Part shown: one piece after another, positions 24,331-31,168 of the stretch
Position numbering within the stretch: the first letter of the stretch is position 1
How the letters are laid out: each line of letters starts with the position of its first letter
Source: BS750m-G62 sp964577175
GTDB lineage: Bacteria > Planctomycetota > Phycisphaerae > FEN-1346
Length of the DNA stretch: 33,625 bases
Assembly (NCBI GenBank): GCA_964577175.1
Contig: CAZNYC010000033.1
Location: forward strand, 1 to 33,625
Direction of reading: 5' to 3'
Translations under genes and position numbers: made by a program
The notes under the pieces: generated by a model
The model's database searches: none
What the model saw: the letters and a program-made list of their open reading frames with translations, nothing else
Told to the model about the DNA's origin: nothing

Positions 24331-24359
24331 CTGTGTATGACCGCCCTTCGGGGCGCTCA

Positions 24360-24563
24360 GGGATAGACGCAGGATAGACAACGCTGTTGCGGGGACCCCA
24401 GGAGGGTCAGCCACACCCGAGCCAATCGTTCCCACACATGCCGGCGAGAAAGCCGGGGCATCGGGAAATCTCAGCCGACATCCAAGGCGGGGTGAGCATT
24501 CAAACGCCGTCTATCCCCGCAACACGGGCACGGTCAACCCTCCAGACCGTGCCCAGTTTTTTT
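24360..24563 (+). ncRNA. Candidate structured RNA ending in an intrinsic terminator
   Basis: A 10-bp closing stem pairs GGGATAGACG (24360-24369) with CGTCTATCCC (24508-24517). Inside lie hairpins GACCC/GGGTC (near 24394-24408), CCGGC-gagaaa-GCCGG (near 24440-24455) and CTCAGCC/GGC..TGAG (near 24470-24496). GTTGCGGGG (24386-24394) can instead pair with CCCCGCAAC (24515-24523), which is incompatible with the closing stem and suggests two alternative folds. A strong terminator follows at once. There is no plus-strand gene downstream, so this looks like a free small RNA rather than a leader. I do not recognise it as RNase P, tmRNA, SRP RNA or a known riboswitch. Confidence 0.5.
24526..24563 (+). 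terminator. Rho-independent terminator
   Basis: A perfect 10-bp stem, GGGCACGGTC (24526-24535) with GACCGTGCCC (24545-24554), loop of 9 nt, is followed by AG and seven T residues (24557-24563). It implies a plus-strand transcript ending here, although no plus-strand gene precedes it. Confidence 0.88.
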
Positions 24564-24666
24564 GCGCCGTCCCCACATCCGGCGCGGCGAGTTGCGCCGG
24601 CGACGGTACGTCGCCGGTCGTCTTCGTGACCGTCGGCAGGTTCCCCACCCGCGCCGAGCAGTTCGT

Positions 24667-24729
24667 GTTCGCCGGCCCGCTTGCGGGCCGCGGGCCGTGC
24701 GAGGCACATCCTACCGGCCGGGCCACACA
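24667..24729. repeat. Inverted copy of R4 followed by a partial R3
   Basis: 24667-24697 is the reverse complement of 14364-14394 with one difference. CCGGCCGGGCCACACA (24714-24729) matches the end of R3 at 26535-26556. These lie 100-160 nt downstream of the PurO gene stop (minus strand). Confidence 0.7.
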
Positions 24730-24826
24730 CCGACCCTTCGGCCGTGCGCGCTGCAACCCACAGGCTGAAGGCCGGCCTGGGCATCCGACATTGGGCATAG
24801 AACATGGCGGCCGCTGACCCCGCGCC

Positions 24827-25468
24827 CTACTCTGCCGGGACGGTGTAACCCGCGGTGGCGAAGCCGTCGTCGGTCTCGACGGCGGCGGCCGAGCAGACGG
24901 GCTTTTCGAGGTCCGCAAACGGCCCCCCCGTGACGACCCACTCGGCGGCCGCGTCGGCCGTCTCGACCTCGAAGGCGCCGGCAGTCTCCTCCCGCGGGTC
25001 GGCGATCTCGTAGGTGGCGAAGTAGCAGCACCGGCCGGCATCCAGCGGCAGGGCCCGCACGTGCAACCCGTCGTGGCGGACGATGCCGCCCCACCCCACG
25101 TCGGCCCCGCGTGCGACGGCCACGGCGATGCGCGGCGTGTTGTAATCGTCCTTCTCGTAATCCAGCGTGATGAGGGTCTGGACCATCGCGTCGCGGACGC
25201 TCATGCCCGAGGCCACCTTCTCGGCAATCGGGTCGGTCTGCGTGCCGTTGGTGGCGATGGCCACGTCGCCGACCAAGCGCAGGCAGTTGTACGCGATATA
25301 GGGGTTCTTCGAGAGGTCGCTTTCGTGGCCCTCGCGAGGAACGACCGCCAGGGCCCGGCTGGTTTCAACCGTCCGCCGGTTCGGGAACGAGCGGGACGAA
25401 ACGCGGTACATGACGGCGCTGCTGCCTTCGGGGGTCCGGCCGACGGCGACGATGCGTCCAACGTACAT
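24827..25468 (-). CDS. purO: IMP cyclohydrolase of the archaeal PurO type
   Basis: This 213-aa protein matches the PurO family, which closes FAICAR to IMP in the last step of purine synthesis in many archaea, in place of the PurH cyclohydrolase domain. The N-terminus MYVGRIVAVGRTPEGSSAVM followed by YRVSSRSFPNR is the family hallmark, with NPYIAYNCLRL, ATNGTQTDPI and TLDYEKDDYNTPRIA also typical. Length is close to the roughly 200 aa of archaeal PurO. The ATG at 25468 has AAAGGAG about 6 nt upstream; the longer frame runs through repeats. Relatives exist in some bacteria, so transfer cannot be claimed from this alone. It is a single gene, not in a pur operon here. Confidence 0.88.
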   Translation of the reverse strand: MYVGRIVAVGRTPEGSSAVMYRVSSRSFPNRRTVETSRALAVVPREGHESDLSKNPYIAYNCLRLVGDVAIATNGTQTDPIAEKVASGMSVRDAMVQTLITLDYEKDDYNTPRIAVAVARGADVGWGGIVRHDGLHVRALPLDAGRCCYFATYEIADPREETAGAFEVETADAAAEWVVTGGPFADLEKPVCSAAAVETDDGFATAGYTVPAE

Positions 25469-25556
25469 GGGCGGCTCCTTTATGGGGTTCGCGGTGCGAT
25501 GGCTATGTGCGGTTGTGCGCGGCGAGCCTCCGCACCCGCCGCGCCGGCGACTTCGA

Positions 25557-25614
25557 GCGCGGTGGGCACGAAGACCCACCGCGCTTTCGCGCGTGGGCGC
25601 AAGCACCCACTTTA
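25557..25614. repeat. R1-related hairpin and tail abutting the DUF502 gene stop
   Basis: GCGCGGTGGG (25557-25566) pairs with CCCACCGCGC (25575-25584). The tail GTGGGCGCAAGCACCCAC (25593-25610), identical to 8311-8328, ends one base before TTA (25612-25614), the minus-strand TAA stop of the DUF502 gene. A CCTCCGCACCCGCCGCGCC segment upstream (near 25527) resembles the GCGGAGACCCGC repeats at 14455 and 15970. Confidence 0.75.
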
Positions 25615-26412
25615 CACGTCGCGCTCGGGCGCGGGCGGTTCGGGCTCGGTCTCGGCGTCGTTGGTCTCGGTCTCGGCGTCGCGGGCCTGGTCCTCGATCT
25701 GGGCCTCCGCCGCCGCGGCGTTCTCGACGAGTTGGGCGACCTCCCACGACTCCAGCCGTTCGCCGGGCGGGACGATGACCCCGCCCGACAGGGTGAACTG
25801 GAACGCCTGGTCGACGGTAACGTCGAGGTCAACGACCTCCCGCCTCGGCACCGCCAGGATGTACCCGGTGACGGGCGTCGGCGAGGAGGGGATGAAGATC
25901 GTCAGCATTTCCTGCTCGGTATGGTCGGTGATGGCCTTCAGCCCCCGCCCCGTCACGAACCCGATGGACCATAGGCCGCGCCGGGGGTACTCGATGGCCA
26001 CCACGCGTCGGAACTCGACCTGCTTCTTGGCGAAGAAGAACTCCGAGACCTGTTTCGCCCCGGGATAGATCCGCCGCAGGACGGGCATGCGTGTCATGGA
26101 GGCATCAAAAATCTTCGCGAGACGGTTCCCGATGAACGTCCCCACGAAGTAGGCGACGACCGCCAGGCCGACGATCGCCACGATCACCCCCAGCGATCCC
26201 AGCCAGTACCGGTCGTACCATTCCTCGATCCACTTCATCTCCAGGCCGGTGGTCCAGTGGAGGACGTACTTGACGGCCACGTTGACGTATCGGCCGACGT
26301 AGGTATGAAGCAGGGAGATGCCGAAGGCGATGACGATGAACGTCAGGAGCGCCGGCAGCAGCGCGGCCAGACCCCGAAGGAACGACCGCCGGAAACCGCG
26401 TGCGATGCCCAT
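25612..26412 (-). CDS. DUF502 family membrane protein
   Basis: This 266-aa inner-membrane protein has two transmembrane segments at about residues 10-35 (FLRGLAALLPALLTFIVIAF) and 70-95 (SLGVIVAIVGLAVVAYFVG). The family landmarks are GRYVN, IFDASMTRMPVLRRIYPGAKQV and VVAIEYPRRGLWSIGFVTG, then FIPSSPTPVTGYILAVPR. The C-terminus is an acidic Glu/Thr/Pro-rich tail of about 40 residues. The family is widespread and its biochemical role is unknown. The ATG at 26412 has GGGAG/AGGGG upstream. The stop codon is formed at the edge of an R1-type repeat, so the acidic tail may have been extended by repeat insertion. Confidence 0.9.
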   Translation of the reverse strand: MGIARGFRRSFLRGLAALLPALLTFIVIAFGISLLHTYVGRYVNVAVKYVLHWTTGLEMKWIEEWYDRYWLGSLGVIVAIVGLAVVAYFVGTFIGNRLAKIFDASMTRMPVLRRIYPGAKQVSEFFFAKKQVEFRRVVAIEYPRRGLWSIGFVTGRGLKAITDHTEQEMLTIFIPSSPTPVTGYILAVPRREVVDLDVTVDQAFQFTLSGGVIVPPGERLESWEVAQLVENAAAAEAQIEDQARDAETETNDAETEPEPPAPERDV

Positions 26413-26534
26413 GGACCCCTGCTCCCGCCGGCCCCGTGCCGGGCCGGCCCGTATGCCACGGGAGCACTCTACCATACGGCGCGGGCGGAAGGCAACGGCG
26501 TGGGCGTGAATGCAAACACTTATCCGACGACCCT

Positions 26535-26643
26535 GTGTGGCCCGGCCGGGCCACACAAGAAACACGATTCCCCGCGGCGCCGGTGCTACGGATTGCTTGT
26601 CAATCCGTGTTCTCCCGGCCGGACAAGACCGGTCGAGCCACAC
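26535..26643. repeat. R3 palindromic repeat, composite copy
   Basis: A perfect 22-bp palindrome GTGTGGCCCGG/CCGGGCCACAC (26535-26556) is followed by ACGGATTG-cttgt-CAATCCGT (26588-26608) and by CCCGGCCGG-acaaga-CCGGTCGAG plus CCACAC (26614-26643). The last part is the inverted counterpart of 23886-23915. It lies in the divergent spacer 26413-26807, which also holds an R2 copy and no supported gene. Confidence 0.75.
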
Positions 26644-26688
26644 ACGATTGGGGGCTCGCGCCGGGCGAACAGCATGGCGCCGTTCGGG

Positions 26689-26772
26689 CCGGCGGCGGAA
26701 GCAGCCGGTCATCACCATCGGCTTTGGCATGCGCCACGGGGGATGAAGGTGACCCGCCGCTGCCGCGGCGGG
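26689..26772. repeat. Double-hairpin repeat family R2, copy 2
   Basis: CCGGCGGC-ggaa-GCAGCCGG (26689-26708, one mismatch) is followed by CCCGCCGC-tgcc-GCGGCGGG (26753-26772). The string GCGGAAGCAGCCGGTCAT is shared with the copy at 20870. It lies just upstream of the mla operon promoter. Confidence 0.75.
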
Positions 26773-26807
26773 CTTGAACGGCGCGGGCTCGAACCGCGCG
26801 AAATCGT

Positions 26808-26837
26808 TTGGCACGGCCCACAGAACGGCAGTATAAT
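26808..26837 (+). promoter_or_regulatory. Sigma70-type promoter of the mla operon
   Basis: TTGGCA (26808-26813) and a perfect TATAAT (26832-26837) are 18 bp apart, leaving a leader of about 45 nt before the first gene of the operon. Confidence 0.65.
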
Positions 26838-26888
26838 CGGCCGAACGTCGGCCGGGGGCCCGGCCGGCAGGGGCCGGGAACCGATCCG

Positions 26889-27476
26889 ATGCAGCCGAGG
26901 CGTCTCATCGCGCTGGCCACGTGCATGCTGGCGGCGTCCGCGCTCGTAGGCGGGTGCCTTTCGGAGGAGGCGGCGCGCCGGACGCTCCGGAAGGACGACC
27001 CGCGGAAGCAGGCGGCAATGATCGCCCGGATCGCCCGCGAGAACAAAACCTCGATGACGGGCGAACTCATCCGCCTCCTCGACGCCGAGGACGAGGGCGT
27101 CCGTTTCATGGCCGCCGTCGCCCTGCACAAGGTCACCGGCATCGACCGCGGCATCCACTTCGCCGAGGGCGAGCCGCGAAAGACCCTCGTCGCCGAGTGG
27201 CACCGGTGGTACGAGGCCGAGACCGGCGAGCCGGTGCCCGAGGCCCCGCCGGAGCCCGAGGACGACGACGCGGCGGAGCCCGACACGGTGGACTGGTCGG
27301 CCCTGCCGGCCGCAGACGTGCCGACCGAGCCGACGCCGCCCGCCGCGAAAGAGGCGGCCCCTTCCGCCGACGCGCCGGACGACGATGCCCCGGCCGACAG
27401 GGAGCCCGAGGAGTATGTGCTGCCTGAGGTGGAGACGGCCTCCCCGCCGGGGAAGACAAAGGAGAAAGGTGGATGA
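26889..27476 (+). CDS. Small HEAT-type lipoprotein, first gene of the mla operon
   Basis: This is a 195-aa lipoprotein: the signal peptide MQPRRLIALATCMLAASALV ends in the lipobox VGG-Cys23. About residues 25-95 form one or two HEAT-like helical pairs (KQAAMIARIARENK, EDEGVRFMAAVALHKVTG), followed by a Trp tail (LVAEWHRWYEAE) like that of the protein at 3948-5621. Residues about 115-195 are acidic and Pro/Ala-rich, probably disordered. Its stop overlaps the STAS gene start in ATGA, so it is translationally coupled to the lipid-transport genes. A scaffold or adaptor role for the Mla-type complex in the periplasm is inferred; no known Mla subunit has this fold. Confidence 0.82.
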   Translation: MQPRRLIALATCMLAASALVGGCLSEEAARRTLRKDDPRKQAAMIARIARENKTSMTGELIRLLDAEDEGVRFMAAVALHKVTGIDRGIHFAEGEPRKTLVAEWHRWYEAETGEPVPEAPPEPEDDDAAEPDTVDWSALPAADVPTEPTPPAAKEAAPSADAPDDDAPADREPEEYVLPEVETASPPGKTKEKGG

Positions 27477-27835
27477 GCAGGGGCGAAACGGACGACGGCG
27501 TGGACCTGACGATCGAGACCCGCCGCCAGGGTGAGGCCGTCGTCGTCTCGCTCCAGGGCGAGGTGACGGTTTTCTCCTCGCCGGCCCTGCGCGAGCGGCT
27601 GCACAAGGTGCACGACGAGCAGCCCGCCCGCGTGGTGCTCGACCTGTCGGACGTCCAGTACGTGGATTCGAGCGGGGTGGCGACGTTCGTCGACGCGCTG
27701 CGCCAAATCCGCGGCGCCGGGGGCGAGATGGTGCTCGCCGGCGTCAGCGAACGGGTGCGGGGCGTCATCGAGATCGCCCGCCTCGATACCCTCTTTCCGA
27801 TGGCCGAGACGGTCGAGGAGGCCCTCCAGTCGTGA
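27473..27835 (+). CDS. mlaB: STAS-domain protein (MlaB-like / anti-sigma factor antagonist family)
   Basis: This 120-aa single STAS domain resembles anti-sigma factor antagonists. VVLDLSDVQYVDSSGVATFVDAL holds the conserved Asp-Ser-Ser-Gly at the phosphorylation or contact site. The neighbours favour MlaB, the cytoplasmic STAS subunit that binds the MlaF ATPase and supports its assembly, over a sigma-factor role. It overlaps the upstream lipoprotein gene (ATGA) and the downstream mlaE (GTGA) by 4 nt each, so translation is tightly coupled. Confidence 0.85.
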   Translation: MSRGETDDGVDLTIETRRQGEAVVVSLQGEVTVFSSPALRERLHKVHDEQPARVVLDLSDVQYVDSSGVATFVDALRQIRGAGGEMVLAGVSERVRGVIEIARLDTLFPMAETVEEALQS

Positions 27836-28641
27836 GCCATGCCTCTTGGGTCCGGCTGCTCGAACGCGTGGGCGCCCAGGGCGAAGGGTTCCTGGCGTAC
27901 CTCGGCGGGCTGGGGTACCTCACGCTGGACACGGTGCGGCACACGGTGGCGGGGGTGCTGAGGCGGCCTCGCATCAAGGCCGACGAGACGTTCTACCAGA
28001 TGGTCCGCCTCGGCGTGCGGGCCATTCCCATCATCACCCTGGTCCAGTTGTTCGTGGGCATGACGCTGGCGTTCACCCTGGCGCCGGTGCTGGCGGACTA
28101 CGGCCAGTTGGGGCAGTTGGCGACGGTCATTGCCAAGGCGGTGTTCCCGCAACTCGGGCCGCTGATCGCCTCGATCGTGCTGACGGGCTTTGCGGGGGCG
28201 GCGATCGCGGCCGAACTCGGCACGATGGTCGTCGGCGAGGAGGTGGCCGCCCTGCGCACCAGCGCCATCCACCCCATCCGGTTCCTCGTCGTGCCGCGCG
28301 TCATCGCCTGCCTCCTCATGACCGTGGCGCTGGCGGTGCTGGCGAACATCGTGGGGACGACCGGCGGCGGGCTCATCGCCTGGGGCGTCCTCGACATCGA
28401 CCCGTATCATTATTACCACACCGCCGTCGACGCCCTGCTCGTCAAAGACGTGGTCACGGGCCTCGTGAAGGCGGGGGTGTTCGGCCTGATCATCGTCACG
28501 GTCTCGTGTTACGAGGGCCTCGGCGTCCGCGGCGGCGCGGGGGGCGTGGGCCTGGCGACCACGAACAGCGTCGTCCGGTCCATCTTCCTGATCATCGCGG
28601 CCAACTGCATTTTCACGGCCCTGTTCTACTTCGTCTGGTGA
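27832..28641 (+). CDS. mlaE: MlaE-family ABC lipid transporter permease
   Basis: This 269-aa inner-membrane permease belongs to the MlaE/YrbE family. Five or so hydrophobic segments are visible, including AIPIITLVQLFVGMTLAF, LIASIVLTGFAGAAIAAELGTM and FLVVPRVIACLLMTVALAVLANIVG. GFAGAAIAAELGTMVVGEEVAALRTSAIHPI is the diagnostic region containing the conserved ELGTM and the coupling EEVAALR. It should pair with MlaF and MlaD to move phospholipids between the membranes. It begins with GTG overlapping the STAS gene stop, and mlaF follows after 3 nt. Confidence 0.95.
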   Translation: MSHASWVRLLERVGAQGEGFLAYLGGLGYLTLDTVRHTVAGVLRRPRIKADETFYQMVRLGVRAIPIITLVQLFVGMTLAFTLAPVLADYGQLGQLATVIAKAVFPQLGPLIASIVLTGFAGAAIAAELGTMVVGEEVAALRTSAIHPIRFLVVPRVIACLLMTVALAVLANIVGTTGGGLIAWGVLDIDPYHYYHTAVDALLVKDVVTGLVKAGVFGLIIVTVSCYEGLGVRGGAGGVGLATTNSVVRSIFLIIAANCIFTALFYFVW

Positions 28642-28644
28642 GCC

Positions 28645-29484
28645 ATGGCTGAAAGCGTCGAGCCCATCCTGGAAGTGCGGGGCGTGCAGAAGTTCTTCGG
28701 CGGCCGGCAGGTCCTGAAGGACATCAACCTCATGGTCGCGCCGGGCGAGACGGTGGTCATCCTGGGGCCGTCGGGGTGCGGCAAGAGCACACTGCTGCGG
28801 ACCATCATCGGCGAGGAGACGCCCGACGCCGGACACGTGTATATGTGGGGCGAGGACGCCTGCTGCGCCTCGCCGGAGCGGCTCAACAAGCTCCGCCAGC
28901 GGTTCGGCATCCTGTTCCAGAGCGGGGCGCTTTACTCCTCGATGACCGTCGGCGAGAACGTCGCCCTGCCCCTCGAGGAACACACCGACCTCGACCCCCG
29001 CATCATCCGCATGGTCGTCAAGATGAAACTGGAACTCGTGGGCCTGCGGGACTTCGAGAACCTCATGCCCAGCGAAATCTCCGGCGGCATGCGCAAGCGG
29101 GTGGGCCTCGCGCGCGCGATCGTCCGCGACCCGGAAATCCTGTTCTATGACGAGCCGACCTCCGGCCTGGACCCGGTGGCCACCAGCGTCATCGACCAGC
29201 TTGTCACGGACCTGCGGACGAAACTCGGCGTGACGAGCCTCGTGGTCACCCACGACATGAAGAGCGCGATGCGGATCGCCGACCGCATCGCCATGCTGTA
29301 CGGGGGCGAGTTCATCGCCCTCGGCCGGCCGGAGGAGTTCCGGAACCCGACCGATGCCCGCGTCCGCCAGTTCGTCGAGGGCCTGGCCGACGGGCCCATC
29401 CCGCTGCGGGTCTCGAAAACGGATTACCTGGAGGACCTGATGGGCATTCAACCCGGGCCGGCGGGGCAGAAGGAAAGGCAATGA
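28645..29484 (+). CDS. mlaF: MlaF-family ABC transporter ATPase
   Basis: This 279-aa ABC ATPase energises the MlaE permease. Walker A is GPSGCGKST (about residues 41-49), the Q-loop is GILFQSGALYSSMTV, the signature is ISGGMRKRVGLARA, Walker B is ILFYDEPTSGLDP, and the switch His lies in VVTHDMKSAMRIADR. FQSGALxxSxTVxENVALPL is characteristic of MlaF rather than other ABC subfamilies. It lies 3 nt after mlaE. A C-terminal extension of about 25 residues after the family core holds no recognised motif. Confidence 0.95.
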   Translation: MAESVEPILEVRGVQKFFGGRQVLKDINLMVAPGETVVILGPSGCGKSTLLRTIIGEETPDAGHVYMWGEDACCASPERLNKLRQRFGILFQSGALYSSMTVGENVALPLEEHTDLDPRIIRMVVKMKLELVGLRDFENLMPSEISGGMRKRVGLARAIVRDPEILFYDEPTSGLDPVATSVIDQLVTDLRTKLGVTSLVVTHDMKSAMRIADRIAMLYGGEFIALGRPEEFRNPTDARVRQFVEGLADGPIPLRVSKTDYLEDLMGIQPGPAGQKERQ

Positions 29485-29570
29485 TGAACAAGGAATGATC
29501 AATGATGAACGCCGGGCCGTCCACGGCGCGCCGTCGTGATCCGTTCCTTTCATCATTCACAATGCATCGT
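29485..29570. repeat. Palindromic AATGATGAA repeat between mlaF and mlaD
   Basis: AATGATGAA (29501-29509) pairs with TTCATCATT (29549-29557), and direct AATGAT repeats run from 29480. Repeats with staggered AATGATGAATGATGAA-like ends occur as small mobile palindromes in several phyla. The 206-nt spacer contains nothing else I can call apart from the mlaD ribosome-binding site AAGGAG. Confidence 0.6.
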
Positions 29571-29690
29571 TCCCTGCGGGGCCTTGTCTTTGATTTCCCG
29601 CGCGGCGGGGCTCCCGGCCCGTTGCGCCAAGGAGAGATGGGCGTATTCGGCGCTCGCAGAGACGTGCGCCGGCTGGAAGGAGCGTAACCT

Positions 29691-31007
29691 ATGGCCCGAC
29701 ATCCCACACGCAACCGCGTCCTGGCGGGAGCGTTTCTGCTCCTGATGGCCGTCGCCGCCGTCGTCGTCCTGGTCCTCGTGGTCGGGTGGGAGACGTGGTT
29801 CACGCCGCACCAGGTCATCCACCTCCACTTCGACGCCGCCCCGAACATCAAGATCGGCAGCCCGGTGCAACTGGCCGGCCACCCCGTCGGCCGGGTCACC
29901 GACATCGCCCTGAAGCAGGTCCCCTGCCCGCCCGAACGCGAGCACGAGGGCACATGTTACGTGGTCGAGGTCACGGGCAGCCTGCCCAAATCGTACACCG
30001 TGTGCCAGAACGCCGTCGTCACCATCCAGCAGGCCCTGGTGGGGCAGTCGGCCATCATCAACATCGTGGACGTGGGCTACGGCGCCCCGGTCACCGAGCC
30101 GCTGAAGGGCCGCCGCACCTCGCCCTTCGCCGACGCCGCCTCCCAACTCGGCATCGGCGAGGCCGAGAAGCAGAACGTCGCCGGCATCCTGGAGAACCTC
30201 CGCGAGACCACCGGCCGTATCCGGAAGAACCTCCCCGAGATCATCGAGAAACTCAAGACCACCGGCGCGAACCTCGCCGAGGTCAGCGCCGACGTCAAGG
30301 ACACCCTCAAACGCATCGACGCCATCCTCGAAGAGAACCGCACGAACCTCAAGGAGGCCGTCGCCAACACCCGCGACCTCACCGCCGACGCCAAGAAGAA
30401 GGCCGGCCAGACCCTCGGCGCCCTGAAGACGGCCTCGGGGAAGATCAACGCCATCCTCGACGAGAACCGCGGACCCCTCAAAGACACCGTCGCCAACGCC
30501 CGCGACCTGAGCGCCGACGGCAAGGCGCTCGTGAAAAAACTGGACGGCGGCGTCGACGACCTCCTGCCCAAGGTGAAAACGGCCTCCGAGAACCTCAAGC
30601 AGGGGCTCGACGACTTCAAGATCATCGCCGACGACGCCAAGGCCCTCATCGCCACCCAGAAGGCGAATCTGGCCACCACCGCCCAGAACCTCAGGGAAAC
30701 GAGCGAGCACCTCCGGGCCCTCTCGAAGGAGGTCCGACGGGCACCCTGGCGCCTCTTCGCCAAACCCGACAAGGAAGAGGTCGAGTCCATCAACCTGTAC
30801 GATACGGCCCGCGCCTTCGCCATGGCCGCCACCGACCTCGAAAGCGCCAGCGATACCCTCCAGGTCATGCTCGAGGCCAAGGAAAAGGGCGTGGCCGTGG
30901 ACGAGGAGATGCTGAAGGCCATGGCCGAGTCCCTCCAGAAAACCTACGAGAAGTACCGGAAGGCCGAAGAGGCGCTTCTGAAGGAATACGAGAGAATACA
31001 GGAATAG
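29691..31007 (+). CDS. mlaD: MlaD-like MCE-domain lipid-transport protein
   Basis: This is a 438-aa protein with one N-terminal transmembrane anchor (about residues 10-32, LAGAFLLLMAVAAVVVLVLVV), an MCE domain (about 40-125, VIHLHFDAAPNIKIGSPVQLAG HPVGRV), then a long helical region (about 150-438) rich in Asn-Leu/Lys repeats such as ENLRETTGRIRKNLPEI. MCE proteins form hexameric rings or tubes that carry lipid across the periplasm. The long helical part is much longer than in E. coli MlaD and recalls PqiB/YebT or Mce tubes or needles. AAGGAG lies 8 nt before the ATG. It is the substrate-binding partner of MlaE and MlaF in this operon. Confidence 0.92.
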   Translation: MARHPTRNRVLAGAFLLLMAVAAVVVLVLVVGWETWFTPHQVIHLHFDAAPNIKIGSPVQLAGHPVGRVTDIALKQVPCPPEREHEGTCYVVEVTGSLPKSYTVCQNAVVTIQQALVGQSAIINIVDVGYGAPVTEPLKGRRTSPFADAASQLGIGEAEKQNVAGILENLRETTGRIRKNLPEIIEKLKTTGANLAEVSADVKDTLKRIDAILEENRTNLKEAVANTRDLTADAKKKAGQTLGALKTASGKINAILDENRGPLKDTVANARDLSADGKALVKKLDGGVDDLLPKVKTASENLKQGLDDFKIIADDAKALIATQKANLATTAQNLRETSEHLRALSKEVRRAPWRLFAKPDKEEVESINLYDTARAFAMAATDLESASDTLQVMLEAKEKGVAVDEEMLKAMAESLQKTYEKYRKAEEALLKEYERIQE

Positions 31008-31017
31008 AATCTGACAT

Positions 31018-31150
31018 GCGCCATGACAAATGCCAAATGCCCGTCGGCGCGGCAAAGGGGAACCGCTGCCGGCTTTCGCGCGGGGACCGGCTCGCCGTTA
31101 CCTTTTCCGCGAAACGGAACTTTGGCATTTATCATTGCTCATTTGTTATT
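31018..31150. repeat. Palindromic element between mlaD and the flavoprotein gene
   Basis: AAATGCCAAA (31028-31037) pairs perfectly with TTTGGCATTT (31121-31130). AT-rich ends (TTATCATTGCTCATTTGTTATTGC, in part) flank a GC-rich core. It resembles the element at 29485 in general style and fills most of the 161-nt spacer. Confidence 0.6.
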
Positions 31151-31168
31151 GCTCACTGAGGCTCTCCC

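Noticed and set aside
24500..24805. A 101-codon minus-strand frame downstream of purO
   Set aside because: It runs antisense through the intrinsic terminator and two dispersed repeats, with no motif; judged chance coding.
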